Source: Streptomyces sp. NBC_01244 | Lineage (GTDB): Bacteria; Actinomycetota; Actinomycetes; Streptomycetales; Streptomycetaceae | Assembly (NCBI RefSeq): GCF_035987325.1 | Contig: NZ_CP108488.1 | Span: 5,642,001 to 5,706,000, forward strand | Direction of reading: 5' to 3' | Length of the DNA stretch: 64,000 nucleotides | Shown here: piece after piece, positions 1 through 9,956 of the stretch | Position numbering within the stretch: the stretch's first letter is position 1 | Layout of the letters: each line of letters opens with the position of its first letter | Position numbers and translations under genes: made by a program | Notes under the pieces: model-generated | Database searches by the model: none | Seen by the model: the letters and a program-made list of their open reading frames with translations, nothing else | What the model was told of the DNA's origin: nothing

Positions 1-2
1 CC

Positions 3-155
3 CGGCTGCGGGTCCACCCGGCCCTGGAACAGGCCCGCAAGGACACCGTGCGGTACGCGGAGGAGGCGCGGGCCACGCTGGCCCCGCTGCCCGACTGCTT
101 CGCGAAGTCGGCGCTGGTGGAGCTCTGCGACGCCGTGGTCCACCGCGCGGGCTGA
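3..155 (+). CDS. Polyprenyl diphosphate synthase, C-terminal end (partial)
   Basis: This is the last 50 codons of a gene that begins before the window; the reading frame starts at base 3 and ends with TGA at 153-155. The fragment reads from RLRVHPALEQARK through the final HRAG. Its helical, Ala/Glu-rich character with LPDCFAKSALVELCDAVVHR matches the end of actinobacterial long-chain polyprenyl (heptaprenyl-type) diphosphate synthases, which make the isoprenoid tail of menaquinone. The Asp-rich catalytic motifs lie outside the window, so the family call rests on the C-terminal helix and remembered gene order only. A strong hairpin terminator follows. Confidence 0.6.
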   Translation, partial: RLRVHPALEQARKDTVRYAEEARATLAPLPDCFAKSALVELCDAVVHRAG

Positions 156-193
156 CCGGCCGAAGGCGGGACCGCATACACCGAATCGGGGCC

Positions 194-235
194 GAGGGCC
201 CGGCAACCCCTACGGGTGGGGGAGGCCGGGCCCTC
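194..235. terminator. Hairpin terminator after polyprenyl synthase gene
   Basis: An 11-bp perfect stem (GAGGGCCCGGC with GCCGGGCCCTC) encloses a 20-nt loop and is followed by TCGTCTT. It lies 38 nt after the upstream stop codon. The rest of the 156-430 gap holds no gene that I can support. Confidence 0.7.
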
Positions 236-430
236 GTCTTGTCATCCCTGGGGCGTACGCACAGTTGGCTCCGGGGGCTGACGCCCCGACCCCCTCTTCT
301 TTGGTCAGATGGAGACACATCCCCACCAGATCGGGTGAGAGTGGCGGCGAGGGGTGGACGTGGTCGCACTTGTCGACCGCATGCGAGACGGGTAGGTCGC
401 CGCCTACACACAGAGGTAGGGCAGACAGAC

Positions 431-1684
431 ATGGCAACGAACGCAAAGACCCGCAAGGCCGCTCGGTACGCCGTACCGGTCGCGGTGTTCGGTGTGGTCG
501 CCGGCACGATCGCGATGGTTCCGGCCTTCGCGAACGCCGGCGGACCGGACCTTCCGAAGGTGACGGCCCAGCAGCTCATCGAGAAGATCGCGGCCTCGGA
601 CGTGCAGCAGCTGTCCGGCAGCGCCAAGATCAGCACGGACCTGGGTCTGCCGAGCCTTCCGGCCGGCCTGCTGGGCGGCGGTGGCGGCGTGACCGGCGGC
701 TCCGCGGACCCGCAGGACAAGCTCGCCCAGCTGGTGAGCGGCACCCACACCTTCCGCGTGGCCGCCGACGGCCCGGACCGCCAGAAGCTCACCTTCGTCG
801 ACGGGAAGGACGAGTACAGCCTCGTCCACAACGGCGACGACGTCTGGGGGTACGACTCCAAGTCGAAGGAGGTCTTCCACGAGAAGGCACCCACCGACAA
901 GGGGGACAAGGGTGACAAGGGCGACAAGAGCTCCGAGCGCAAGACCGGCGAGGGCCTCCCGGGCACCCCGCAGGAGATCGCCCAGGAGGTGCTGGAGGCC
1001 GCCGGACCGACCACCGACGTCACCGTCGGCGACACGGCCCAGGTGGCCGGGCGCGACGCCTACCAGCTGGTCCTGAAGCCGAAGGGCAGCGGTTCGACCG
1101 TCGCCTCGGTGAAGATCGCGGTGGACGCGAAGAACGGCATGCCGCTGCGCGTGCAGCTGCTCTCCACCGACGGCGGCAAGCCGATCGTGGACGCCGGCTT
1201 CACCAAGGTGGACTTCGCCAAGCCCGCCGCCGACACCTTCGCCTTCACCCCGCCCAAGGACGCCAAGGTGACCGAGGGCGCGGCGGGCGAGCACGGCAAG
1301 GCCGGCAAGGACGGCGAGCACGGCAAGGACAAGGGCCTGGACGTGCTGGAGGCCATTCCGGGCCTGGGCGGCCTGACCGGCGGCGCCGGGGGCGCCCAGG
1401 GCGAGCCGAAGGTCCTCGGCGAGGGCTGGACCTCGATCGCCCGGATCGAGACCGGCGCGAAAAACACCCTCAAGGGCCTCGACGACGCGGCGAAGGACGA
1501 GAACGCGCCCAAGGGCGCCTCGCAGTTCCTCGACGCGCTCGGGGAGAAGGTCTCCGGGAAGTTCGGCGAGGGCCGCGTCCTGAAGACCCGCGTGGTCAAC
1601 GCTCTGATCACGGACGACGGCAAGGTCTACGTCGGCGCGGTCACCAAGGCCGAGCTGGTGAAGGCGGCCGACGCCGACAAGTAG
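431..1684 (+). CDS. LolA-like / DUF2092-type exported protein
   Basis: A 417-residue protein starting at the ATG of MATNAKTRKAARY. In-frame TTG/GTG codons upstream are rejected because only this start gives a signal sequence: basic residues, a hydrophobic stretch at about residues 14-32, then AFANA. The body resembles proteins annotated in Streptomyces as outer membrane lipoprotein carrier (LolA) family, with a beta-rich core reading FRVAADGPDRQKLTFVDG, a DDVWGYDSKSKEVF segment and a QLLSTDGGKP segment. Two charged low-complexity inserts occur: a KGDKGDKGDK run at about residue 157 and a GEHGKAGKDGEHGKDKG run near residue 285. It is probably anchored or secreted outside the membrane; the ligand is unknown. 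A shine-dalgarno-like AGAGGTAGGG precedes the start. Confidence 0.7.
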   Translation: MATNAKTRKAARYAVPVAVFGVVAGTIAMVPAFANAGGPDLPKVTAQQLIEKIAASDVQQLSGSAKISTDLGLPSLPAGLLGGGGGVTGGSADPQDKLAQLVSGTHTFRVAADGPDRQKLTFVDGKDEYSLVHNGDDVWGYDSKSKEVFHEKAPTDKGDKGDKGDKSSERKTGEGLPGTPQEIAQEVLEAAGPTTDVTVGDTAQVAGRDAYQLVLKPKGSGSTVASVKIAVDAKNGMPLRVQLLSTDGGKPIVDAGFTKVDFAKPAADTFAFTPPKDAKVTEGAAGEHGKAGKDGEHGKDKGLDVLEAIPGLGGLTGGAGGAQGEPKVLGEGWTSIARIETGAKNTLKGLDDAAKDENAPKGASQFLDALGEKVSGKFGEGRVLKTRVVNALITDDGKVYVGAVTKAELVKAADADK

Positions 1685-1696
1685 GCGATACCGGCA

Positions 1697-1737
1697 CCCA
1701 AGGGTGGGCGGGGACTGTGTCCCTGCCCACCCTTGGG
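1697..1737. terminator. Hairpin terminator after the LolA-like gene
   Basis: An 18-bp stem beginning CCCAAGGGTGGGC and ending CCCACCCTTGGG contains one G-T wobble and a 5-nt loop. It begins 13 nt after the stop codon and insulates the toxin-antitoxin-like pair downstream. Confidence 0.75.
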
Positions 1738-1752
1738 CCGTTCCGGCCCTGT

Positions 1753-1772
1753 GTACAGCGGCCCCGCTGTAC
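1753..1772. promoter_or_regulatory. Perfect palindromic operator before the RHH gene
   Basis: The sequence GTACAGCGG-CC-CCGCTGTAC is a perfect inverted repeat with 9-bp arms, ending 10 nt before the ATG of the ribbon-helix-helix gene. RHH antitoxins bind short palindromes at their own promoters, so autoregulation by the 1783-1986 product is a reasonable inference. Confidence 0.6.
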
Positions 1773-1782
1773 CGTGAAAAGC

Positions 1783-1986
1783 ATGTCGAGACACGTCACC
1801 ATCCGCCTGGAAGAAGAGTTCCACGAACGCCTGAAGGCGCGTGCGGCGGCCCTGGGCACGACGGTCACCGCGCTGATCACCGAAGTCACGGAACGCGAAC
1901 TCGACGAGGATCGGAAGAACTTCCTGTCCGGGATAGAGGAGTTCGCCGACCACTGGGGCTACTTCCAGGAGCGGTTCGGGCATTGA
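1783..1986 (+). CDS. Ribbon-helix-helix DNA-binding protein, putative antitoxin
   Basis: A 67-residue protein beginning MSRHVTIRLEEEFHERLKAR. The short strand RHVTIRL followed by two helices (EEFHERLKARAAALG, TTVTALITEVTERELDEDR) is the classic MetJ/Arc-type ribbon-helix-helix fold, with alternating residues in the strand for DNA contacts. The C-terminal part (FLSGIEEFADHWGYFQERFGH) would be the toxin-contacting tail in a TA antitoxin. A GTG start nine bases earlier is possible. The stop overlaps the TTG start of the next gene by three bases, which suggests translational coupling, and a perfect palindrome sits at the likely promoter. Confidence 0.75.
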   Translation: MSRHVTIRLEEEFHERLKARAAALGTTVTALITEVTERELDEDRKNFLSGIEEFADHWGYFQERFGH

Positions 1987-2399
1987 AGATCACCATGGAG
2001 TGGGCCTGGACCGCTCTGGCCCACCATCTCCCGTCCGATCCCGCCGTGTGGGATCCCTCCGGAGTGGCCGCCGCCGTGGCCCGCCACCAGAACGACCTCG
2101 TCCTGGTCCCCGAACAGCCCGCCCCGGACACCGCGTGGCGGGCCGCCGCGTTTCTGCACACCCTCGCCGTGTGCCCGGCGCTGGAATCCCCGATGAACGA
2201 GTTCTACGCCGCCGCCGCCACCCGCTCGTACCTGCGGGTCGCCGGGGCCAAGCAGCTGCCCTCGCCGGAGGAACTCGGCGATCTGGTGGAGGCCGCGAAG
2301 CTGGGCCACGCCGATGTCGCGGCGGTCGCGGAGGAACTGCGGGCCCGGATCCAGGAGCCGCTGTCGGCCTCGCTACGGGGCCTCGCGCAGGACTCGTAG
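1983..2399 (+). CDS. Degenerate Doc/Fic-like protein, putative toxin component
   Basis: A 138-residue protein. I choose the TTG at 1983 because GGAG lies 10 nt upstream and the start overlaps the RHH stop codon; an ATG at 1995 is possible. The segment AAFLHTLAVCPALESPMNEFYAAAATRSYL aligns by eye with the central Fic/Doc helices, where the family normally carries HxFxDGNKR. Here the catalytic His position is Pro and the DGNKR loop is replaced by ESPMNEF, so classical Doc kinase or AMP-transfer chemistry looks impossible. Streptomyces annotations often call such proteins the fic family TA toxin component. It may be a regulator, a chaperone-like partner or a dead paralogue. Confidence 0.6.
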   Translation: MKITMEWAWTALAHHLPSDPAVWDPSGVAAAVARHQNDLVLVPEQPAPDTAWRAAAFLHTLAVCPALESPMNEFYAAAATRSYLRVAGAKQLPSPEELGDLVEAAKLGHADVAAVAEELRARIQEPLSASLRGLAQDS

Positions 2400-2461
2400 G
2401 ACACGCAGCACCAGCGGGGCCCCGAGCCTCCGGGCGGCCGGGGCGAGCGGGGCGGCAATGA

Positions 2462-2495
2462 GCTCCGGCATGATCCGATCGGATCACGCCGGAGC
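2462..2495. terminator. Bidirectional terminator between convergent genes
   Basis: A near-perfect palindrome: the central 16-bp TGATCCGATCGGATCA is flanked by one mismatch and then by GCTCCGGC/GCCGGAGC arms. It lies between the Doc-like gene on the plus strand and the aminopeptidase on the minus strand, so it probably serves both. Confidence 0.65.
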
Positions 2496-2518
2496 CCAAG
2501 AGGACTAGATCAGTTGGG

Positions 2519-3907
<1,389 letters not shown>

Positions 3908-4027
3908 TCAGTGCGAGCCTGATGGTCAGCGAGAGCATGACACTGCGTCAAGACCTGAATCCGGTCAGACCCGTTCGGAAAGCGGACGGAGCCGCCCGCA
4001 GGGCTGCGACGGGAGCACACTGGGGGG

Positions 4028-4435
4028 ATGAATGTGAACGAAGAGACCCGTGCGGCGGTCGTCGAGGCGCAGTGGCTCGGCACCCGGCGGGCGTGGACGG
4101 ACCGCCTGGAGCGCCTGGAGCACCTCGGTCCGAAGGTCTGGCACCTCGGCACCATCGCGGTGCTGGAGGCGGCCCACGAGCACCCGCTCCTGCGGCAGCT
4201 GTACCCGTACACGAGTCATTGCCATGTGCACTTCAGCAGCACGACCCGCTTCCCCTACGAGGTGGCGCTCCCCTTCGTGATCCCGCTGGCCGACGGGCGG
4301 TTCCGCGTGGTGCGGCGCGCCCCCTTCGGCGAGGTCGGCGAGGTCGCCTCGGCCGGGGAGGCCGTCGCCCTGGTGGCCGCGCACGCACCGCCCCGCCTCC
4401 GGCTCGCCACGACGGGGCTGCCGATGGAGGGGTAG
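4028..4435 (+). CDS. Small hypothetical protein, possibly DUF6193-like
   Basis: A 135-residue soluble protein with no signal or membrane segment. The sequence LEAAHEHPLLRQLYPYTSHCHVHFSSTTRFPYEVALPF followed by LADGRFRVVRR recalls Streptomyces proteins annotated DUF6193 (natural product biosynthesis or immunity-like), but I cannot confirm this without a profile search. ATG start 4 nt after GGGG. It is flanked by the divergent aminopeptidase and the convergent rarD, so context gives no function. Confidence 0.6.
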   Translation: MNVNEETRAAVVEAQWLGTRRAWTDRLERLEHLGPKVWHLGTIAVLEAAHEHPLLRQLYPYTSHCHVHFSSTTRFPYEVALPFVIPLADGRFRVVRRAPFGEVGEVASAGEAVALVAAHAPPRLRLATTGLPMEG

Positions 4436-4465
4436 GGGCGGGGGCGTGGAGGGGGTGGACATGCG

Positions 4466-4493
4466 GACGGGCGCGTCCGAAGACGCGCCCGTC
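4466..4493. terminator. Bidirectional terminator between hypothetical gene and rarD
   Basis: A perfect 12-bp stem (GACGGGCGCGTC with GACGCGCCCGTC) closes a 4-nt loop. It lies between the plus-strand hypothetical gene and the minus-strand rarD gene. Confidence 0.8.
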
Positions 4494-4509
4494 GATGCTC
4501 CGAGTGGTG

Positions 4510-5481
4510 TTACGCGGTCTCGCGCGCCGGGGCCGGAAGGGTGTTCGGGAGGGCGCTGGGAAGGGGCGCCGACAGGGCCTCCAGGCGCCGGGCCCGGGAG
4601 CGGCGAGCGGTGCGCAGGGCGTCCCAGGTGAGGATCGAGAGGGCGACCCAGACCAGGGAGAAGCCGGCCCAGCGCGCGGGCGGCATGGCCTCGTGGAAGT
4701 ACAGGACGCCGAGCCCGAACTGGAAGACCGGGGCCATGTACTGGAGCAGTCCGAGGGTGGACAGCGGGACCCGGATCGCGGCCGCGCCGAAGCAGATCAG
4801 CGGGATCGCGGTGACCAGCCCGGCCGAGGCCAGCAGGGCGGCGTGCCCCGGGCCCTGGGCGGTGAAGGTGGACTCGCCGCGCGAGCCGAGCCACAGCAGG
4901 TAGCCGAGGGCGGGCAGGAACATGATCACGGTCTCGGCGGTCAGCGACTCCAGGCCGCCCATGCCGAGCTGCTTCTTGATCAGCCCGTACAGGGCGAAGG
5001 AGAAGGCCAGGATCAGCGAGATCCACGGCGGCCGCCCGTACCCGACGGCGAGGACCAGCACGGCGGCGACGGCGATCCCGACCGCCGCCCACTGCGTGCG
5101 GCGCAGGCGCTCGCCGAGGACCAGGACGCCGAGCGCGATGGTGACCAGGGGGTTGATGAAGTAGCCGAGGCTCGCCTCGACGACCGCGCCGTTGTTGACC
5201 GCCCAGATGTAGACGCCCCAGTTCACGGTGACCAGGGCGGCGGCCACCCCCGTGAGGGCGAGCTTGCGCGGCTGGCGCAGCAGTTGCGCCATCCATCCCC
5301 AGCGCCGCAGGGCCAGCAGCGCCAGACCGACCACGGCCAGGGACCACACCATGCGGTGGGCGAGGATCTCGATCGCTCCGGCGGGCTGGAGGAGCGGCCA
5401 GAAGAGGGGCACGATCCCCCACATTCCGTACGAGGCGAAGCCGTAGAGCAACCCCGTGCGCTGGTCGTTCTCTGCCTTCAC
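4510..5481 (-). CDS. rarD: RarD family EamA-type permease
   Basis: A 323-residue polytopic membrane protein of the drug/metabolite transporter superfamily. It starts at a GTG preceded by CTGGAGG at good spacing. The N-terminal GLLYGFASYGMWGIVPLFWPLL and the later VNWGVYIWAVNNGAVVEASLGYFINPLVT are hallmark RarD segments; ten transmembrane helices can be counted in two EamA halves. RarD proteins are named for chloramphenicol sensitivity, but the transported substrate is unknown for most members. The C-terminus is a short basic/Ala-rich tail. It is read alone, between two hairpin terminators. Confidence 0.9.
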   Translation of the reverse strand: MKAENDQRTGLLYGFASYGMWGIVPLFWPLLQPAGAIEILAHRMVWSLAVVGLALLALRRWGWMAQLLRQPRKLALTGVAAALVTVNWGVYIWAVNNGAVVEASLGYFINPLVTIALGVLVLGERLRRTQWAAVGIAVAAVLVLAVGYGRPPWISLILAFSFALYGLIKKQLGMGGLESLTAETVIMFLPALGYLLWLGSRGESTFTAQGPGHAALLASAGLVTAIPLICFGAAAIRVPLSTLGLLQYMAPVFQFGLGVLYFHEAMPPARWAGFSLVWVALSILTWDALRTARRSRARRLEALSAPLPSALPNTLPAPARETA

Positions 5482-5604
5482 GGGACCTCCAGAGCTACTT
5501 CAAGCCAACCTGACGACGGTAGCGCCGCCCGCCCCGAAAGTCATTAGCGTTCGACGAGATGCTCATGACACCTGGGCGGCCTCCGGGCGGCCGGAACACG
5601 ACGA

Positions 5605-5633
5605 AGCCCGGACCCTCCCGCGGGGTCCGGGCT
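5605..5633. terminator. Terminator after korB
   Basis: A perfect 11-bp stem (AGCCCGGACCC with GGGTCCGGGCT) lies 22 nt past the korB stop on the minus strand and ends the korAB message. Confidence 0.75.
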
Positions 5634-5655
5634 CCGGCGGCGTGCGCAGGACGGT

Positions 5656-6715
<1,060 letters not shown>

Positions 6716-6723
<8 letters not shown>

Positions 6724-8797
6724 TGATGGCCTCCTTGAGATGGTTGGCGAGCTGCTCGGCCTTGAACGGCATGCCGTTCACCTGGTTGTACGACGACGCG
6801 TCGACCAGGTACTTCGCCCTCAGGAGGGTCGCGAGCTGCCCGAGGTTCATCTCCGGCACCACTACCTTGTCGTAACGCTTCAGGACCTCGCCCAGATTCC
6901 TCGGGAAGGGGTTGAGGTGGCGCAGGTGGGCCTGCGCGATGGAGATCCCGGCGATCCGCAGCCGGCGTACGGCGGCCGTGATCGGCCCGTACGTCGAGCC
7001 CCAGCCGATGACCAGGGTCCGCGCGCCGTCCGGGTCGTCGACCTCCAGGTCGGGGACCCGGATGCCGTCGATCTTGGCCTGGCGGGTGCGGACCATGAAC
7101 TCGTGGTTGGCCGGGTCGTACGAGATGTTGCCCGTGCCGTCCTGCTTCTCGATGCCGCCGATCCGGTGCTCCAGCCCCGGCGTGCCCGGGACCGCCCAGG
7201 GGCGGGCCAGGGTCTGCGGATCGCGCTTGTACGGCCAGAAGACCTCGGTGCCGTCCGCGAGCTCGTGGTTGGGGCCGGCGGCGAACTGCACCTTCAGGTC
7301 CGGCAGGTCCGCCACGTCCGGGATCCGCCAGGGCTCGGAGCCGTTGGCGAGGTACCCGTCGGAGAGCAGGAACACCGGGGTCCGGTAGGTGAGCGCGATC
7401 CGGGCCGCGTCCAGCGCGGCGTCGAAGCAGTCCGCCGGGGTGCGCGGGGCCACGATCGGAACCGGCGCCTCGCCGTTGCGCCCGTACATGGCCTGCAGCA
7501 GGTCGGCCTGCTCCGTCTTGGTCGGGAGACCGGTGGAGGGGCCGCCGCGCTGGATGTCCACGATCAGCAGCGGCAGCTCCAGGGAGACCGCGAGCCCGAT
7601 CGTCTCGGACTTGAGCGCGACGCCCGGGCCGGAGGTGGTGGTCACGGCGAGCGCGCCGCCGAAGGCCGCGCCCAGCGCCGCGCCGATGCCGGCGATCTCG
7701 TCCTCGGCCTGGAAGGTGCGCACGCCGAAGTTCTTGTGCTTCGACAGCTCGTGCAGGATGTCCGAGGCCGGGGTGATCGGGTACGAGCCCAGGTAGATCG
7801 GCAGATCGGCCTGCTGACCTGCGGCGATGAGCCCGTAGGACAGGGCGAGGTTCCCGGAGATGTTGCGGTAGGTGCCGGTCGGGAAGGCGCGGGTGGCCGG
7901 GGCCACCTCGTAGGAGACGGCGAAGTCCTCGGTGGTCTCGCCGAAGTTCCAGCCCGCCCGGAAGGCGGCGACGTTCGCCTCCGCGATCTGCGGCTTCTTC
8001 GCGAACTTCTGCCGCAGGAACTTCTCGGTGCCCTCGGTGGGCCGGTGGTACATCCAGGACAGCAGCCCCAGCGCGAACATGTTCTTGCTGCGCTCGGCCT
8101 CCTTGCGGGAGAGCCCGAACTCCTTCAGCGCCTCGACGGTGAGGGTGGTCAGCGGCACCGGGTGGACGTTGTAGGCGTCCAGCGAGCCGTCCTCCAGCGG
8201 GGAGGTCTCGTAGCCGACCTTGGCCATCGGGCGCTTGGTGAACTCGTCCGTGTTGACGATGATCTCCGCGCCGCGCGGCACGTCCGCGATGTTCGCCTTC
8301 AGCGCCGCCGGGTTCATCGCCACCAGGACGTTCGGGGCGTCGCCCGGCGTCAGGATGTCGTGGTCGGCGAAGTGCAGCTGGAAGGACGACACGCCGGGGA
8401 GGGTGCCGGCGGGCGCCCTGATCTCGGCCGGGAAGTTCGGCAGCGTCGAGAGGTCGTTGCCGAAGGAGGCGGTCTCGGAGGTGAAACGGTCACCGGTGAG
8501 CTGCATGCCGTCACCGGAGTCACCCGCGAAGCGAATGATCACCCGATCGAGTCGGCGCACTTCCTTCGTCCCGGCGTGCGCGGTGTCGCCGGCGTTCTTG
8601 GCGCCCGCGGTGTCCCCGGCGTTCTTGGCGTCTCCACCTTGGCCTTCGTGGCCCGTGCGGCCCGTGTGGCCTGCTGGTTCGCCGTTTGATTCGCCGTTTG
8701 GTTCGCCGTTCGGGCCCGGGGGCGTCCGCTGCTCGCCGACGACTGCGCCTTCGGCCCCGTCGGACTGTTCGGCTGGGCTACTGACCTGGCTGGTCAC
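6716..8797 (-). CDS. korA: 2-oxoglutarate:ferredoxin oxidoreductase, gamma-alpha fusion subunit
   Basis: A 693-residue protein; I choose the GTG at 8797 because a full AAGGAGGT lies 8 nt upstream, rejecting an in-frame start at 8827. Residues 1-70 are a disordered tail built from short repeats (PNGE, KNAGDTA). The gamma domain follows (VIIRFAGDSGDGMQLTGDRF, AGTLPGVSSFQLHF). The alpha domain begins near residue 265, with YLGSYPITPASDILHELS, FQAEDEIAGIGAALGAAFGG and SGPGVALKSETIGLA. This gamma-alpha fusion is usual for actinobacterial KorA. It binds 2-oxoglutarate and CoA together with KorB. It lies downstream of a two-component system and points the same way. Confidence 0.92.
8582..8711 (-). 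repeat. Coding minisatellites in the korA N-terminus
   Basis: Two short tandem arrays encode the KorA disordered tail: a 27-bp unit twice (8582-8608, 8609-8635) giving KNAGDTA repeats, and a 12-bp unit three times (8676-8711) giving (E/S)NGEP-type repeats. Unit lengths are multiples of three, so copy-number change keeps the frame. Confidence 0.8.
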
Positions 8798-8884
8798 TGA
8801 ACTGGACCTCCTTCGAGGCGTGAGCACTGCCCAAGTTCCACCCTACGTCCGTAGGGATCGCTTCCCCGGGCTGCTCATTTTCTG

Positions 8885-8937
8885 GACCGCCCCTTCGGCG
8901 GTCTGTCCGAATCCGGCCTTGCCTGACAGAGTGTCAG
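8885..8937. terminator. Hairpins after the response regulator gene
   Basis: Two small stems lie just past the response regulator stop on the minus strand: CTGACA/TGTCAG at 8923-8937 and GACCGCC/GGCGGTC at 8885-8903. They probably reduce read-through into korA; the korA promoter would lie in the same 144-bp gap. Confidence 0.45.
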
Positions 8938-8941
8938 TTGA

Positions 8942-9640
8942 TCAAGATCTTAGGTAGGTGAGAACGGCCAGCACGCGCCGGTGATCCCCGTCACTGGGTG
9001 ACAGGCCCAGCTTCATGAAGATGTTGCTGACGTGCTTCTCCACCGCGCCGTCGCTCACCACCAGCTGCTTGGCGACCGCGGAATTGGTCCGCCCCTCGGC
9101 CATCAGCCCGAGCACCTCGCGCTCGCGCGGGGTCAGCCCCGCCAGCACGTCCTGCTTTCGGCTGCGGCCGAGCAGCTGCGCCACGACCTCCGGGTCCAGG
9201 GCGGTGCCGCCCCGGGCCACGCGGACGACGGCGTCGAGGAACTCGCGCACATCGGCCACCCGGTCCTTCAGCAGGTACCCCACCCCGGTACTGGACCCGG
9301 CCAGCAGTTCGGTGGCGTACTGCTCCTCCACGTACTGCGACAGCACGAGCACACCTATGCCGGGGTGATCGCGCCGCAGCCGTACGGCCGCCCGTACGCC
9401 CTCGTCGGTGTGCGTCGGCGGCATCCGCACATCCGCCACCACCACGTCCGGCAGCGCGTTCTCAGCCGCCAGCTCCGCCACCGTCTTGATCAGGGCTTCC
9501 GCGTCCCCCACGCCTGCGACGACGTCATGCCCCCGGTCGGTCAGCAACCGGGTCAGGCCCTCACGCAGCAGCACTGAATCCTCGGCGATGACCACCCGCA
9601 CCCTGTCTTCCACGACTTTGCCGCTCCCGCGTCCACTCAT
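8942..9640 (-). CDS. NarL/FixJ-type response regulator
   Basis: A 232-residue regulator. The receiver domain has the acidic pair in RVVIAEDSVLLREGL, the phosphoacceptor Asp in DVVVADVRMPP, and the conserved Ser/Lys in VLVLSQYVEE and YLLKDRV. A LuxR-type helix-turn-helix follows (GLTPREREVLGLMAEGRTNSAVAKQLVVSDGAVEKHVSNIFMKL). The ATG at 9640 is weakly supported by ribosome-site sequence; a GTG ten codons in (VEDRVRV) is an alternative. It is the only regulator next to two paralogous histidine kinases, so it is the likely target of one or both. korAB and the divergent nuo operon are attractive but unproven targets. Confidence 0.92.
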   Translation of the reverse strand: MSGRGSGKVVEDRVRVVIAEDSVLLREGLTRLLTDRGHDVVAGVGDAEALIKTVAELAAENALPDVVVADVRMPPTHTDEGVRAAVRLRRDHPGIGVLVLSQYVEEQYATELLAGSSTGVGYLLKDRVADVREFLDAVVRVARGGTALDPEVVAQLLGRSRKQDVLAGLTPREREVLGLMAEGRTNSAVAKQLVVSDGAVEKHVSNIFMKLGLSPSDGDHRRVLAVLTYLRS

Positions 9641-9956
9641 GCCCCGTGTTCCCTGACTCAGCCAAGCATCCCAGTCTTGAGCCCGGATACAGTCGGAGCG
9701 CGATCAACGCGTACCCCCGGACCGGCTGTTTTCGGCCCTGGGAGGCCCTCTGCGCCACCCACTCCCCAAAGTCAGGGCTTTGGCCCCCGCTCCCGACGGG
9801 CCGAAGGGCACCTGGTGGGACGGACGGGGGACGGACGGGGGACGGACGCGGGGCGAGGGACGGCACGCACCCGCACGGACACCCCCTGCGGGGCATCCGT
9901 GCGGGTGACTCTTACCGGCTTCTTCGCGCAGTGGCCTCGGACCCGCGGAGGGGGCC
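9641..9956. other. Gap between kinase 1 and regulator: 11-bp triplet repeat, no gene
   Basis: This 316-bp stretch holds no convincing reading frame. It contains three head-to-tail copies of an 11-bp unit (GGGACGGACGG type) at 9817-9849 and a strong hairpin at 9868-9907. The promoter of the response regulator gene, if it has its own, must lie here. Confidence 0.6.
9868..9907. terminator. Terminator after sensor kinase 1
   Basis: A perfect 12-bp stem (CACCCGCACGGA with TCCGTGCGGGTG) with a 16-nt loop lies 50 nt beyond the stop of the minus-strand kinase gene. Confidence 0.7.

Noticed and set aside
239..430. In-frame N-terminal extension of the LolA-like protein
   Set aside because: It has an Arg/Pro-rich shadow composition, overlaps the region just after a terminator, and would bury the signal sequence of the ATG at 431.
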